The notes under the pieces: generated by a model | Told to the model about the DNA's origin: nothing | The model's database searches: none | Seen by the model: only the letters and a program-made list of their open reading frames with translations | NCBI GenBank assembly: GCA_029259875.1 | Contig: JAJDEK010000264.1 | Span: 1 to 13,649 of the forward strand | Length of the DNA: 13,649 nt | From: Planctomycetaceae bacterium | Lineage (GTDB): Bacteria > Planctomycetota > Planctomycetia > Planctomycetales > Planctomycetaceae | Direction: 5' to 3' | Made by a program: the position numbers and the translations under genes | Shown: in pieces, positions 7,638 to 13,649 of the stretch | How the letters are laid out: each line of letters opens with the position of its first letter | Numbering within the stretch: the stretch's first letter is position 1

Positions 7638-8708
7638 ATGCAAAGTAAAAACAATCTTGTATCCTGGCAGATGAACTGTCCCGTTTCCATACCGGAAAAC
7701 GCCGAGTATGTGACTTTAGCACATGGTGAAGGAGGACGCCTTTCGCGAAAACTAATTCAAGAACGTATCGTACATTTGCTGAATAACGAGTATCTCGTTG
7801 CCCTCAATGATTCCGCTCAACTTCCAAGCGTCAATGGTCCATTGGCTCTGACAACAGATAGTTTTGTCGTCTCGCCGCTGTTCTTTCCGGGAGGCGATAT
7901 CGGCTCGCTGGCAGTTTTTGGTACGGTTAATGATCTAGCCGTCAGTGGAGCAAAACCTCTCTGGCTTACACTTTCCTTGATCATAGAAGAAGGATTTCCG
8001 CTCGCGATTCTGGACCGTATTCTGAAAAGTATTGCTCGGGCTGCACAAGAAACAGGCATTAAGGTTGTTGCCGGAGATACGAAGGTGGTTCCCCGTGGCG
8101 CTGCAGACGGACTGTTTATTAATACTGCGGGGGTTGGTGAACTCATCACGCCAATTCCACCAGGTCCTGCGACTTTGCAGGTAGATGACGAACTGATCAT
8201 CAGCGGTCCGATCGGCCGTCATGGAATTGCGGTATTGGCAGCACGTGAAGAACTGGCATTGGAACCACTGCCGCTAAGTGACTGTGGTTCATTAATACGG
8301 CCTGTTGAACGATTACGTAATGAACTCGGGGATCAAGTACGCTGTTTGCGTGATGCGACCCGCGGAGGCGTCGCCGCGGTTTTACATGAATGGGCGGAAG
8401 CCAGCAAATTGACTTTGAGTATTAACGAACGCAGTATCCCCGTTTCACCAGAAGTGCGAGGAGTTTGTGAATTGTTGGGGCTCGACCCTCTCCATATGGC
8501 AAATGAGGGGACAATGGTCATCGCCGTAAAACAAGGGTCAGGCGCTGCTGCTGTCGAAGCACTACAGTCGCTTTCTGAAACCGCTGATGCACGGCTGATT
8601 GGCACGGTGAATTCCCAAGGCATCGCCCCTGTTACAATTCGTCGAACACTGGGCTCTGAACAACCGCTCGATGATCCATTGGGAAGCCCACTCCCAAGAA
8701 TCTGTTAA
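7638..8708 (+). CDS. hypE: HypE, thiocarboxamide/thiocyanate-forming protein for CN ligand
   Basis: HypE accepts a carbamoyl group from HypF on its C-terminal cysteine, dehydrates it with ATP to a thiocyanate and donates cyanide to the HypC-HypD iron. The protein belongs to the PurM/SelD-like fold. Seen here are LAHGEGGRLS near residue 28, TTDSFVVSPLFFPGGDIGSL near 74-93, VAGDTKVVPRG and DATRGGVAAVLHEW, and the protein ends precisely in the required PRIC with Cys356 as last residue. It has 356 residues from the ATG at 7638, slightly longer than the usual 330-340 because of a poorly conserved N-terminal stretch; an in-frame GTG at 7629 (better spaced from AGGA) or the ATG at 7671 are alternatives. 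It is the last gene of the hydrogenase operon and converges on the CBS gene across 62 bases with no strong terminator hairpin. Confidence 0.95.
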   Translation: MQSKNNLVSWQMNCPVSIPENAEYVTLAHGEGGRLSRKLIQERIVHLLNNEYLVALNDSAQLPSVNGPLALTTDSFVVSPLFFPGGDIGSLAVFGTVNDLAVSGAKPLWLTLSLIIEEGFPLAILDRILKSIARAAQETGIKVVAGDTKVVPRGAADGLFINTAGVGELITPIPPGPATLQVDDELIISGPIGRHGIAVLAAREELALEPLPLSDCGSLIRPVERLRNELGDQVRCLRDATRGGVAAVLHEWAEASKLTLSINERSIPVSPEVRGVCELLGLDPLHMANEGTMVIAVKQGSGAAAVEALQSLSETADARLIGTVNSQGIAPVTIRRTLGSEQPLDDPLGSPLPRIC

Positions 8709-8770
8709 TACAAATTCGGTATTTTCGCTAGTAATTAAAACAATTGAGATCGTAAAACAAGACGGACTCA

Positions 8771-9277
8771 TCAACTTCTGTCGATCGTAAACCTGAGGTT
8801 CAAACTCTGAGTCGTATCATGTATTAACCGGTCATGATCGCTGTTATGAAGTAGCTGCTTGTAATACGTTTCCATCGCTTCCAGGATATCCCGTCGACTA
8901 ACAATGCCGAGCAGTTCTCCCTCCTGCACAACAGGCAGATGGCGAAGATGATGGCTTGTAAATATAGAAACAATCGCAAAGAGTTCTGTATCGGGGGCAA
9001 TACAAATGGGATGTGGAGTCATAATGGTTTTGGCGCATTGCGCGGGGCTGGGATTACCAAAAAATATTTCATTCGAAAGGGCAGATAAGCAGTCTCTTTC
9101 GGAAATGAAACCTACCAATATTTGTTTTTCATTACGCACTTCTACAACAGGAGCTGTTGAAACATGGTGCTTCAATAAAAATCGAATCACATCAGACAGA
9201 GGCATCTCCGGTGTGACGACTTCAACGTGACTCGTCATAAAATTCTTGGCATGTGGTGATTTTTTTAGTTCATTCAT
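8771..9277 (-). CDS. Two-CBS-domain protein, probable nucleotide-sensing regulator
   Basis: A 168-residue soluble protein made almost entirely of a CBS pair (Bateman module). The first CBS repeat covers about residues 12-72 (NFMTSHVEVVTPEMPLSDV to GFISERDCLSAL) and the second about 84-138 (KTIMTPHPICIAPDTEL to GIVSRRDILEAM). Such modules usually bind AMP, ADP, ATP, NAD or related ligands. A 30-residue polar C-terminal tail has no recognised domain, and no catalytic, DNA-binding or membrane segment is present, so the target is unknown. AGGAG on the minus strand at 9287-9291, 9 bases before the ATG, supports the start. It lies 82 bases after atpG on the same strand and could be read with the ATPase operon or from its own promoter. 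The idea that it tunes the ATPase or hydrogenase is inference from position only. Confidence 0.85.
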   Translation of the reverse strand: MNELKKSPHAKNFMTSHVEVVTPEMPLSDVIRFLLKHHVSTAPVVEVRNEKQILVGFISERDCLSALSNEIFFGNPSPAQCAKTIMTPHPICIAPDTELFAIVSIFTSHHLRHLPVVQEGELLGIVSRRDILEAMETYYKQLLHNSDHDRLIHDTTQSLNLRFTIDRS

Positions 9278-9286
9278 AGCTTAGAA

Positions 9287-9291
9287 CTCCT
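9287..9291 (-). promoter_or_regulatory. Ribosome binding site for the CBS-domain gene
   Basis: The minus strand reads AGGAG here, with a 9-base spacer to the ATG at 9277. It confirms translation on this strand and selects this start. Confidence 0.65.
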
Positions 9292-9326
9292 GTGATAAAG
9301 GTCTTTTTGAGACAGCATATTACACG

Positions 9327-9354
9327 ATAATTATTGTTCCATTTACATTGTCAA
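9327..9354 (-). promoter_or_regulatory. Possible sigma70-like promoter for the CBS-domain gene
   Basis: On the minus strand the gap between atpG and the CBS gene contains a perfect TTGACA (9354-9349), a 16-base spacer and AATTAT (9332-9327, 4 of 6 matches to TATAAT). The region is AT-rich, so a chance match is possible. If real, the CBS gene can be transcribed independently of the ATPase operon. Confidence 0.3.
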
Positions 9355-9359
9355 TTACA

Positions 9360-10244
9360 CTACCGATCTTTAAGCGCTTCGAATCCGGTGACCACGTCGA
9401 GCAATTCTTCTGTGATGGAAGTCTGTCTTTGTTGGTTATATTCTGATTGCAAGTTAACAAGCCGTTCTTTTATATTTCGTTCTGCGGCCTGCATAGAAGC
9501 GATCCGACTGGCGTTTTCACCTGCCAATGATTCAGCACAAGCACGAAATAATGAAACAAATAGATACTGTCGAATGAGTCGCGATAACAATACACTGCGA
9601 TTCATCGTAAAAGTAGGAAGTGTTCGCGAAGACCAACTTCTCTTTTTGTGACGAAAGAAGCGTACCGGGTCGATGGGTAGTAATTGCAGGGCATACGGTT
9701 TGTATGTAGACGCAGAAATTCGACGATTATAAGAAATAAAGATGCGGTCTAATCGTTTCTCGTTCCGCCATTGATCAATACGAGCTAGAATATCTATCAC
9801 CAGTGGTGCGATGCCCGTAGCAGATCCTGGTAGCGTAAAGTTGAAATCAATATCAGCTCCTGCGTCCAATAATTTTCCAGAAATTCGTGAGCCAATGGTC
9901 ATCCAGGCTAAATGCTTGTTTTCAGCAGTTTTGTTTGAAAAGTGCTCCAATGCATAGGATCCAATTTGCTCATTGAATTGGCCACACATTCCCTGGTCGG
10001 ATCCGAAGATAATAATGCCCGTTGCACCATCAGTCTGCATCTCTCGAAAACTCGATTCCGATTTGCTATCCCAGAGCACCATTTTTAGTCCCAGCTCAAC
10101 TGTTTCTGAAAAGTCTGCCAGTGAGTCCACAGCTTGCTCATATTGTCGGATACTGACCGCGGCAAGTGTTTTCATGGTTCGGACGACTGATTCAAGATCT
10201 CTGGTACTATCAATGCTTCGTTTTAATGATTCAAAGTCTTGCAT
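9360..10244 (-). CDS. atpG: N-type ATPase gamma subunit (F1 central stalk)
   Basis: The gamma subunit (294 residues) is the rotating shaft that couples the F1 head to the c-ring. The N-terminal helix reads LKRSIDSTRDLESVVRTMKT and is followed by LAAVSIRQYEQAV, a divergent form of the usual gamma N-terminus that I associate with N-ATPases. GSDQGMCGQFNEQI at 81-94 corresponds to the conserved SSDRGLCGGLN region of ordinary gamma. The C-terminal helix (about 234-294) has the expected pattern, with ASRIASMQAAERNI and SITEELLDVVTGFEAL. It follows atpA by 26 AT-rich bases without a recognisable ribosome binding site, so translation may depend on coupling to atpA. It is the last core ATPase gene here, matching the terminal position of gamma in N-ATPase operons. 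Confidence 0.9.
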   Translation of the reverse strand: MQDFESLKRSIDSTRDLESVVRTMKTLAAVSIRQYEQAVDSLADFSETVELGLKMVLWDSKSESSFREMQTDGATGIIIFGSDQGMCGQFNEQIGSYALEHFSNKTAENKHLAWMTIGSRISGKLLDAGADIDFNFTLPGSATGIAPLVIDILARIDQWRNEKRLDRIFISYNRRISASTYKPYALQLLPIDPVRFFRHKKRSWSSRTLPTFTMNRSVLLSRLIRQYLFVSLFRACAESLAGENASRIASMQAAERNIKERLVNLQSEYNQQRQTSITEELLDVVTGFEALKDR

Positions 10245-10270
10245 TTTAATTATTAATTTCGATAAATATT

Positions 10271-11794
10271 TTATTTGAGAGCTTGAATGAGATCACACGC
10301 TGATTGAATAATCGCCCGTTGATCCTCTTCAGAAAATATCTGCCCTTCCAGTATATCTTCACTCACGTCAGGAAATTCGTCGACGATAATATTCTGTACG
10401 ATTTGCTCTGCTCCGCGAATCTGAGATATGTCTGTTGTATCAAACACTCCTGCCGCCATTGTCAGCAATATAGAAATTTGTTCGGGAACGGAAAGTGGTT
10501 GATATTGGGACTGTTTGAATATTTCCCTGACACGTCGACCTCGTTCGAGAGTAGCAAGCGTTTCTTTATCTAAACGACTGCTGAAACGGGAAAACGCTTC
10601 CAATTCTTCAAATTGGGCATAAGACAATCGTAAGTCCCCCGCTACGGCCCGGTAAGCGGGTAGTTGTGTTTTTCCACCAACACGAGAAACCGATCGCCCC
10701 ACATCGACTGCCGGGAGAATTCCTTTTTGAAATAACTGAGGAGAAAGATAAATCTGGCCGTCAGTAATCGAAATCAGGTTCGTTGGGATATAGGCAGACA
10801 GGTTTTGTGCTTCGGTTTCGGCAATGGGCAATGCGGTTAAAGAACCTCCCCCCATTGAATCACGCAAATGAGTTGATCGTTCCAACAACCGGGAATGCAA
10901 ATAGAAAATATCACCGGGAAAGGCTTCCCGGCCGGGAGGGCGTCTCAATAAAAGCGATAATTCCCGATAGGCTCGCGCGTGTGAAGTCAGGTCATCGTAA
11001 ACGACTAGTACATCTCGCCCCTGGTCCATAAAGTATTCACCAAGTGTAGTGGCGGCATAAGGTGCTACAAACTGTAGTCCTGGTGGGGCATCACTCTCGG
11101 CAACCACAACAGCCGTGTATTCAAGTGCCCCATATTTACGTAAATCGTCAATCACTTTGGCAACCGCAGTATTACGTTGGCCAATAGCACAATAAACACA
11201 AACCACATTCTTGTTTCGTTGGTTGATAATCGTGTCTATGGCGATTGCCGTTTTTCCAGTTTGTCGATCGCCAAGAATCAGTTCCCGCTGTCCCCTACCA
11301 ACGGGAATTAAAGCATCGATGACTTTGAAACCCGTTTGCAATGGGACGGTAACCGGCGCACGATTCATAATAGAAGCTGGTTCCCGTTCGTAAGGTCTGC
11401 GATCTGCTGCCGACACAGGACCATGTCCATCAAGAGGTCGTCCCACCGGATCGATCACTCGCCCAATCAATGATTCTCCTACCGGGACGTCAAGCAATCG
11501 ATGAGTTCGCCTCACTTCATCGCCGACAGTAAGTTGATCGCTGTGATCAAGTAGCACAACGCCTACTTCATCAATATCCAGATTTAATGCCAGTCCGAGT
11601 ACATGATTCGGAAACTGTAAGAGTTCTTCCGATTGTACGTTAGGTAATCCGTTAACACGCGCATTACCACGTCCCACATAGGTAACTTCACCAATTTCAA
11701 TAAGCCGTGGTTTGAAATCATGTTGAGTGAGTACATCGTCAAACGTATTAAATGTCTCGTCGATAAGTGCTTTGACACTCATATTCATGGCCAT
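10271..11794 (-). CDS. atpA: N-type ATPase alpha subunit (F1)
   Basis: The alpha subunit forms the F1 hexamer with beta and carries non-catalytic nucleotide sites. The 507-residue protein has a beta-barrel N-terminal domain (about 30-100), the P-loop GDRQTGKT at 175-182, the Walker B strand VLVVYDD at 262-268, the [20 protein letters not shown] region at 293-312, and the arginine finger Arg371 in [17 protein letters not shown] and SVSRVGG are characteristic of alpha rather than beta. Length agrees with E. coli AtpA (513). The first of three in-frame ATGs (11794, 11788, 11782) is chosen; none has a strong ribosome binding site, so the start is uncertain by a few residues. It lies 52 bases after atpF; the absence of an atpH (delta) gene between atpF and atpA distinguishes this operon from the standard housekeeping one. 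Confidence 0.95.
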   Translation of the reverse strand: MAMNMSVKALIDETFNTFDDVLTQHDFKPRLIEIGEVTYVGRGNARVNGLPNVQSEELLQFPNHVLGLALNLDIDEVGVVLLDHSDQLTVGDEVRRTHRLLDVPVGESLIGRVIDPVGRPLDGHGPVSAADRRPYEREPASIMNRAPVTVPLQTGFKVIDALIPVGRGQRELILGDRQTGKTAIAIDTIINQRNKNVVCVYCAIGQRNTAVAKVIDDLRKYGALEYTAVVVAESDAPPGLQFVAPYAATTLGEYFMDQGRDVLVVYDDLTSHARAYRELSLLLRRPPGREAFPGDIFYLHSRLLERSTHLRDSMGGGSLTALPIAETEAQNLSAYIPTNLISITDGQIYLSPQLFQKGILPAVDVGRSVSRVGGKTQLPAYRAVAGDLRLSYAQFEELEAFSRFSSRLDKETLATLERGRRVREIFKQSQYQPLSVPEQISILLTMAAGVFDTTDISQIRGAEQIVQNIIVDEFPDVSEDILEGQIFSEEDQRAIIQSACDLIQALK

Positions 11795-11846
11795 TCACAC
11801 ACTTTCAATGTTGATTAACCAGTCTAAATAAACATAATCCAGAAAT

Positions 11847-12644
11847 TCATGCTGTCGTTGACACATCAGTTTCTGACTCCAGTGTAATTTCTTCATTTAG
11901 CGAACGTACAAATTCTTCTTCTAATTCTTCGAGCGATTCGTAAATGTTCCAAGCGATTTTGTATCCTGCCACATGCAGTTCCATTCCACATATTAATTCG
12001 GATTTCTCTCGAAAATCAATCACCAGATCCTCCCCCAAAAAATCATCCAAGAAGGCACTGACTTTCTCCATATCCGTTTTGTTAAGTGCAAAAGCACTTT
12101 CTACCAACACACGATGTTTTGTCGTATCGAGCAATGATAGAATGGTATGTTTTTGAGTTGTGTCAATCTTACCAATCTCTTTCAGGAAGACATCAATAGT
12201 CTGTTGTTGCATATCGACATTCGCCAATTCTGTTAGAATTCGACGACTCATATTTTGAATATGGTTTGAGATAAGGAGCCGAGCTTCACGGATGAAGGAC
12301 TGTCTTTCTCTGGTAAGTGTGCGATACCATTCTGCCTTCGCTTCATCAACTTCTGCCCGCGCCCGGTTAAGATGCTCTTCTCTCCAACCCTGAATGTCTT
12401 TTCCCGCATCGGCCAGTAATTCATCCTTAGCATGTGCAAGTTCTTCTGTTTTCTGTTTATAACTCTCTGCTTCAGATACAGCCTGCTGCTGAATTGCAAT
12501 TGCTTTTTCATGTTCCGTTGCAATCTGTTTTTCCCGTTCATGCATGGCTGTGATGATCGGCTTGTACAGAAAATGGGATAATAGCCAGACAAGAATCAGA
12601 AAGTTAAATATCTGGGCAGTAAAAGTAAACCAATCAATGGACAT
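11847..12644 (-). CDS. atpF: N-type ATPase b subunit with delta-like C-terminal domain
   Basis: The b subunit forms the peripheral stalk that holds F1 to the membrane. Residues 1-30 are a short tail and one membrane helix (about 8-27, FTAQIFNFLILVWLLSHFLY) followed by KPI, as in ordinary b. Residues 31-140 are a charged, heptad-rich helix (REKQIATEHEKA through EWYRTLTRERQ). The protein is 265 residues against about 156 in E. coli, and the extra part resembles the C-terminal domain of the delta subunit: VLVESAFALN at 179-188, then LGEDLVIDF near 203-211 and LICGMELHVAGYKI at 217-230 followed by NIYESLEELEEEF. The pattern matches the delta V-x-SA-x-x-L and GG-x-x-(I/L)-x-x-G motifs. This agrees with the lack of a separate delta gene. 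A minus-strand AGGAT precedes the start, 30 bases after atpE. Confidence 0.9.
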   Translation of the reverse strand: MSIDWFTFTAQIFNFLILVWLLSHFLYKPIITAMHEREKQIATEHEKAIAIQQQAVSEAESYKQKTEELAHAKDELLADAGKDIQGWREEHLNRARAEVDEAKAEWYRTLTRERQSFIREARLLISNHIQNMSRRILTELANVDMQQQTIDVFLKEIGKIDTTQKHTILSLLDTTKHRVLVESAFALNKTDMEKVSAFLDDFLGEDLVIDFREKSELICGMELHVAGYKIAWNIYESLEELEEEFVRSLNEEITLESETDVSTTA

Positions 12645-12674
12645 TGTTTAATCCTACGTTGTCGTTCAAGCTGA

Positions 12675-12953
12675 TCAACCACCATTTGACTGGAGAAAGA
12701 AATTCCAGAATGGATTGGCAAAAATGAGAATCATTGAAATCACGAAACAGTATATCGCCGTCGATTCCACCATAGCCAACCCTACAAATAGCGTACGTGT
12801 GATTGTACTTGCTTCGTCTGGTTGTTGGGCAATTGCACTCAATGCCTGTGCCAGAGCCCGTCCTTCTCCCAATGCAGGTCCAATCGAACCAATGGAGATC
12901 GTTAAACCAGCAGTAAAGATTGAAACTGCTGCGATGATCGTATTTGAATCCAT
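12675..12953 (-). CDS. atpE: N-type ATPase c subunit (rotor ring)
   Basis: A 92-residue two-helix hairpin that forms the ion-carrying c-ring. Helix 1 covers about 5-40, with IGSIGPALGEGRALAQAL; the polar loop is AQQPDEAS at 42-49; helix 2 covers about 52-82, with MVESTAIYCFV. Glu63 is the essential carboxylate. Ser64, Thr65 and Tyr68 match the Na+-binding signature of the Ilyobacter tartaricus c subunit, but the helix-1 glutamine of that enzyme is replaced by Glu30, giving two carboxylates per site. The ATG at 12953 is preferred over the one at 13004, which would add 17 charged residues and overlap atpB; AGAGGAAG at 12960-12967 (minus strand) supports it. The gene follows atpB by 16 bases. 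Confidence 0.93.
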   Translation of the reverse strand: MDSNTIIAAVSIFTAGLTISIGSIGPALGEGRALAQALSAIAQQPDEASTITRTLFVGLAMVESTAIYCFVISMILIFANPFWNFFLQSNGG

Positions 12954-12959
12954 AAAGAA

Positions 12960-12967
12960 CTTCCTCT
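12960..12967 (-). promoter_or_regulatory. Ribosome binding site for atpE
   Basis: The minus strand reads AGAGGAAG here; its AGGA core (12965-12962) is 8 bases before the ATG at 12953. It decides against the longer open frame starting at 13004. Confidence 0.65.
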
Positions 12968-12969
12968 CT

Positions 12970-13649
12970 TTAGTTTTCATCATTGCGAGATTGTTCCGAA
13001 TCATTTTCAGGAACTTTGTTATTTAGAATCGACCTATCATTCACTTGTGTCGCCGATGCGATATAGACCATGGCGAGAACTGTAAATATATAAGCCTGAA
13101 TGACACCCGTCAGTAATCCAAAAGCCTGCATTAATACAGGGACAAACAGCGGTACAAATCCCAACAGGATCGCTACGATCACTGCTCCACTCATCATGTT
13201 ACCGTAAAGGCGAACCGCCAACGCCAGCGTTCGCGAAAGTTCACCAATAATATTAAAAGGCAACATGAAAATAGAAGGACTGATGTATTGCTTGAGGTAT
13301 CCTCTGACTCCTTGATTCGCAATTCCATAAATGGGAACAGCAGCAAATACACATGTTGCTAGAGCTGCTGTCGTGGAGAGCGAACTGGTTGGGGCATAAT
13401 AACCGGGAACAATCGCTAATATATTTGAAACGACAATGAATAAAAACAGTGTGCCTATAAATGGCAGATAAGAGCCGGGATCCTGTTGACTGACCTCGCG
13501 AATTTGGCCGCGTAGACCTGTAACAAGCACTTCCAATAAGTTCTGCCCACGCGAAAGTTTCGTGCTGGAAGACAGACTACGCGTGACGAGCCATGAGATG
13601 CATACCAGGATTGTCATTACAACCCATGTATAAATAATCGTCCGGTTCA
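12970..13649 (-). CDS. atpB: N-type ATPase a subunit, N-terminus cut by the window edge
   Basis: The a subunit forms the ion half-channels next to the c-ring. About 225 residues are visible; the frame stays open from the ATG at 13617 to the right edge, and those extra codons (NRTIIYTWVV) continue the first membrane helix, so the ATG is internal. The essential arginine lies in LALAVRLYGNMMSG, the equivalent of RLFGNM around Arg210 of E. coli. YYAPTSSLSTTAALAT matches the PT-x-x-L-x-x-T-x-A-L-A helix, and GLLTGVIQAYIFTVLAMVYI is the final helix with the conserved Gln-Ala-x-x-Phe. Several hydrophobic segments are visible, ending in a short charged tail. It is followed by atpE with a 16-base gap. 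Being upstream of c, b, alpha and gamma fits the N-ATPase order; the earlier genes (atpD, C, Q, R) should lie beyond the right edge. Confidence 0.92.
   Translation of the reverse strand, partial: NRTIIYTWVVMTILVCISWLVTRSLSSSTKLSRGQNLLEVLVTGLRGQIREVSQQDPGSYLPFIGTLFLFIVVSNILAIVPGYYAPTSSLSTTAALATCVFAAVPIYGIANQGVRGYLKQYISPSIFMLPFNIIGELSRTLALAVRLYGNMMSGAVIVAILLGFVPLFVPVLMQAFGLLTGVIQAYIFTVLAMVYIASATQVNDRSILNNKVPENDSEQSRNDEN

Noticed and set aside
12954..13004. Longer c subunit start at 13004
   Set aside because: It would add 17 mostly charged residues and overlap atpB, whereas the ATG at 12953 has a good ribosome binding site and gives the standard c subunit length.
13615..13617. ATG at 13617 as the start of atpB
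   Set aside because: The frame stays open to the window edge and the preceding codons continue a membrane helix typical of the a subunit, so this methionine is internal.
1..13649. Mobile elements, CRISPR arrays, tRNA/rRNA genes or long repeats
   Set aside because: Reading both strands showed no transposase or integrase, no regularly spaced repeats, no target duplications and no tRNA-like cloverleaf; coding density leaves no gap longer than 82 bases.

Overview
The window holds two convergent gene blocks devoted to energy metabolism and no mobile element, CRISPR array or RNA gene that I can recognise. All calls come from reading the protein sequences against remembered family motifs; no search was run.

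Positions 1-8708 (+ strand) are the downstream part of one long operon for a cytoplasmic group 3b-type [NiFe] hydrogenase (bidirectional NAD(P)-linked, 'sulfhydrogenase' type). In order: the C-terminal end of the FAD/NAD(P)H-binding gamma subunit, the FeS small subunit (delta), the NiFe large subunit (alpha), a dedicated maturation protease, then a full set of maturation genes hypA, hypB, hypF, hypC, hypD, hypE. HypA/HypB deliver nickel, HypF/HypE make the cyanide ligands from carbamoyl phosphate, HypC/HypD assemble Fe(CN)2CO, and the protease clips the large-subunit C-terminus after nickel insertion. The genes are almost all overlapping or separated by a few bases, so they are probably translated in a coupled way. 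The beta (FeS) subunit and the operon promoter must lie to the left of the window.

Positions 8771-13649 (- strand, read right to left) are the distal part of an alternative F-type rotary ATPase operon of the 'N-ATPase' kind: a subunit (atpB, cut by the window edge), c (atpE), a long b subunit with a delta-like C-terminal domain (atpF), alpha (atpA) and gamma (atpG). This B-E-F-A-G order without a separate delta gene is the N-ATPase pattern, in which beta, epsilon, AtpQ and AtpR normally precede atpB; these should lie to the right. A two-CBS-domain protein follows gamma in the same direction and faces hypE across a 62-bp gap.

The organism is a bacterium that uses ordinary AGGAG-type ribosome binding sites in many genes and has intermediate GC content. 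N-ATPases occur scattered through Planctomycetota, Proteobacteria, Chlorobi, Cyanobacteria and some methanogens; together with a 3b hydrogenase this is compatible with a planctomycete, but that is a weak inference. Functionally the region looks like an accessory redox and ion-pumping island: the hydrogenase balances NAD(P)H with H2, the N-ATPase probably hydrolyses ATP to pump ions, and the CBS protein could sense adenine nucleotides. No wholly new system is evident; the most interesting points are the b-delta fusion, the two-carboxylate c subunit and the placement of the CBS protein.
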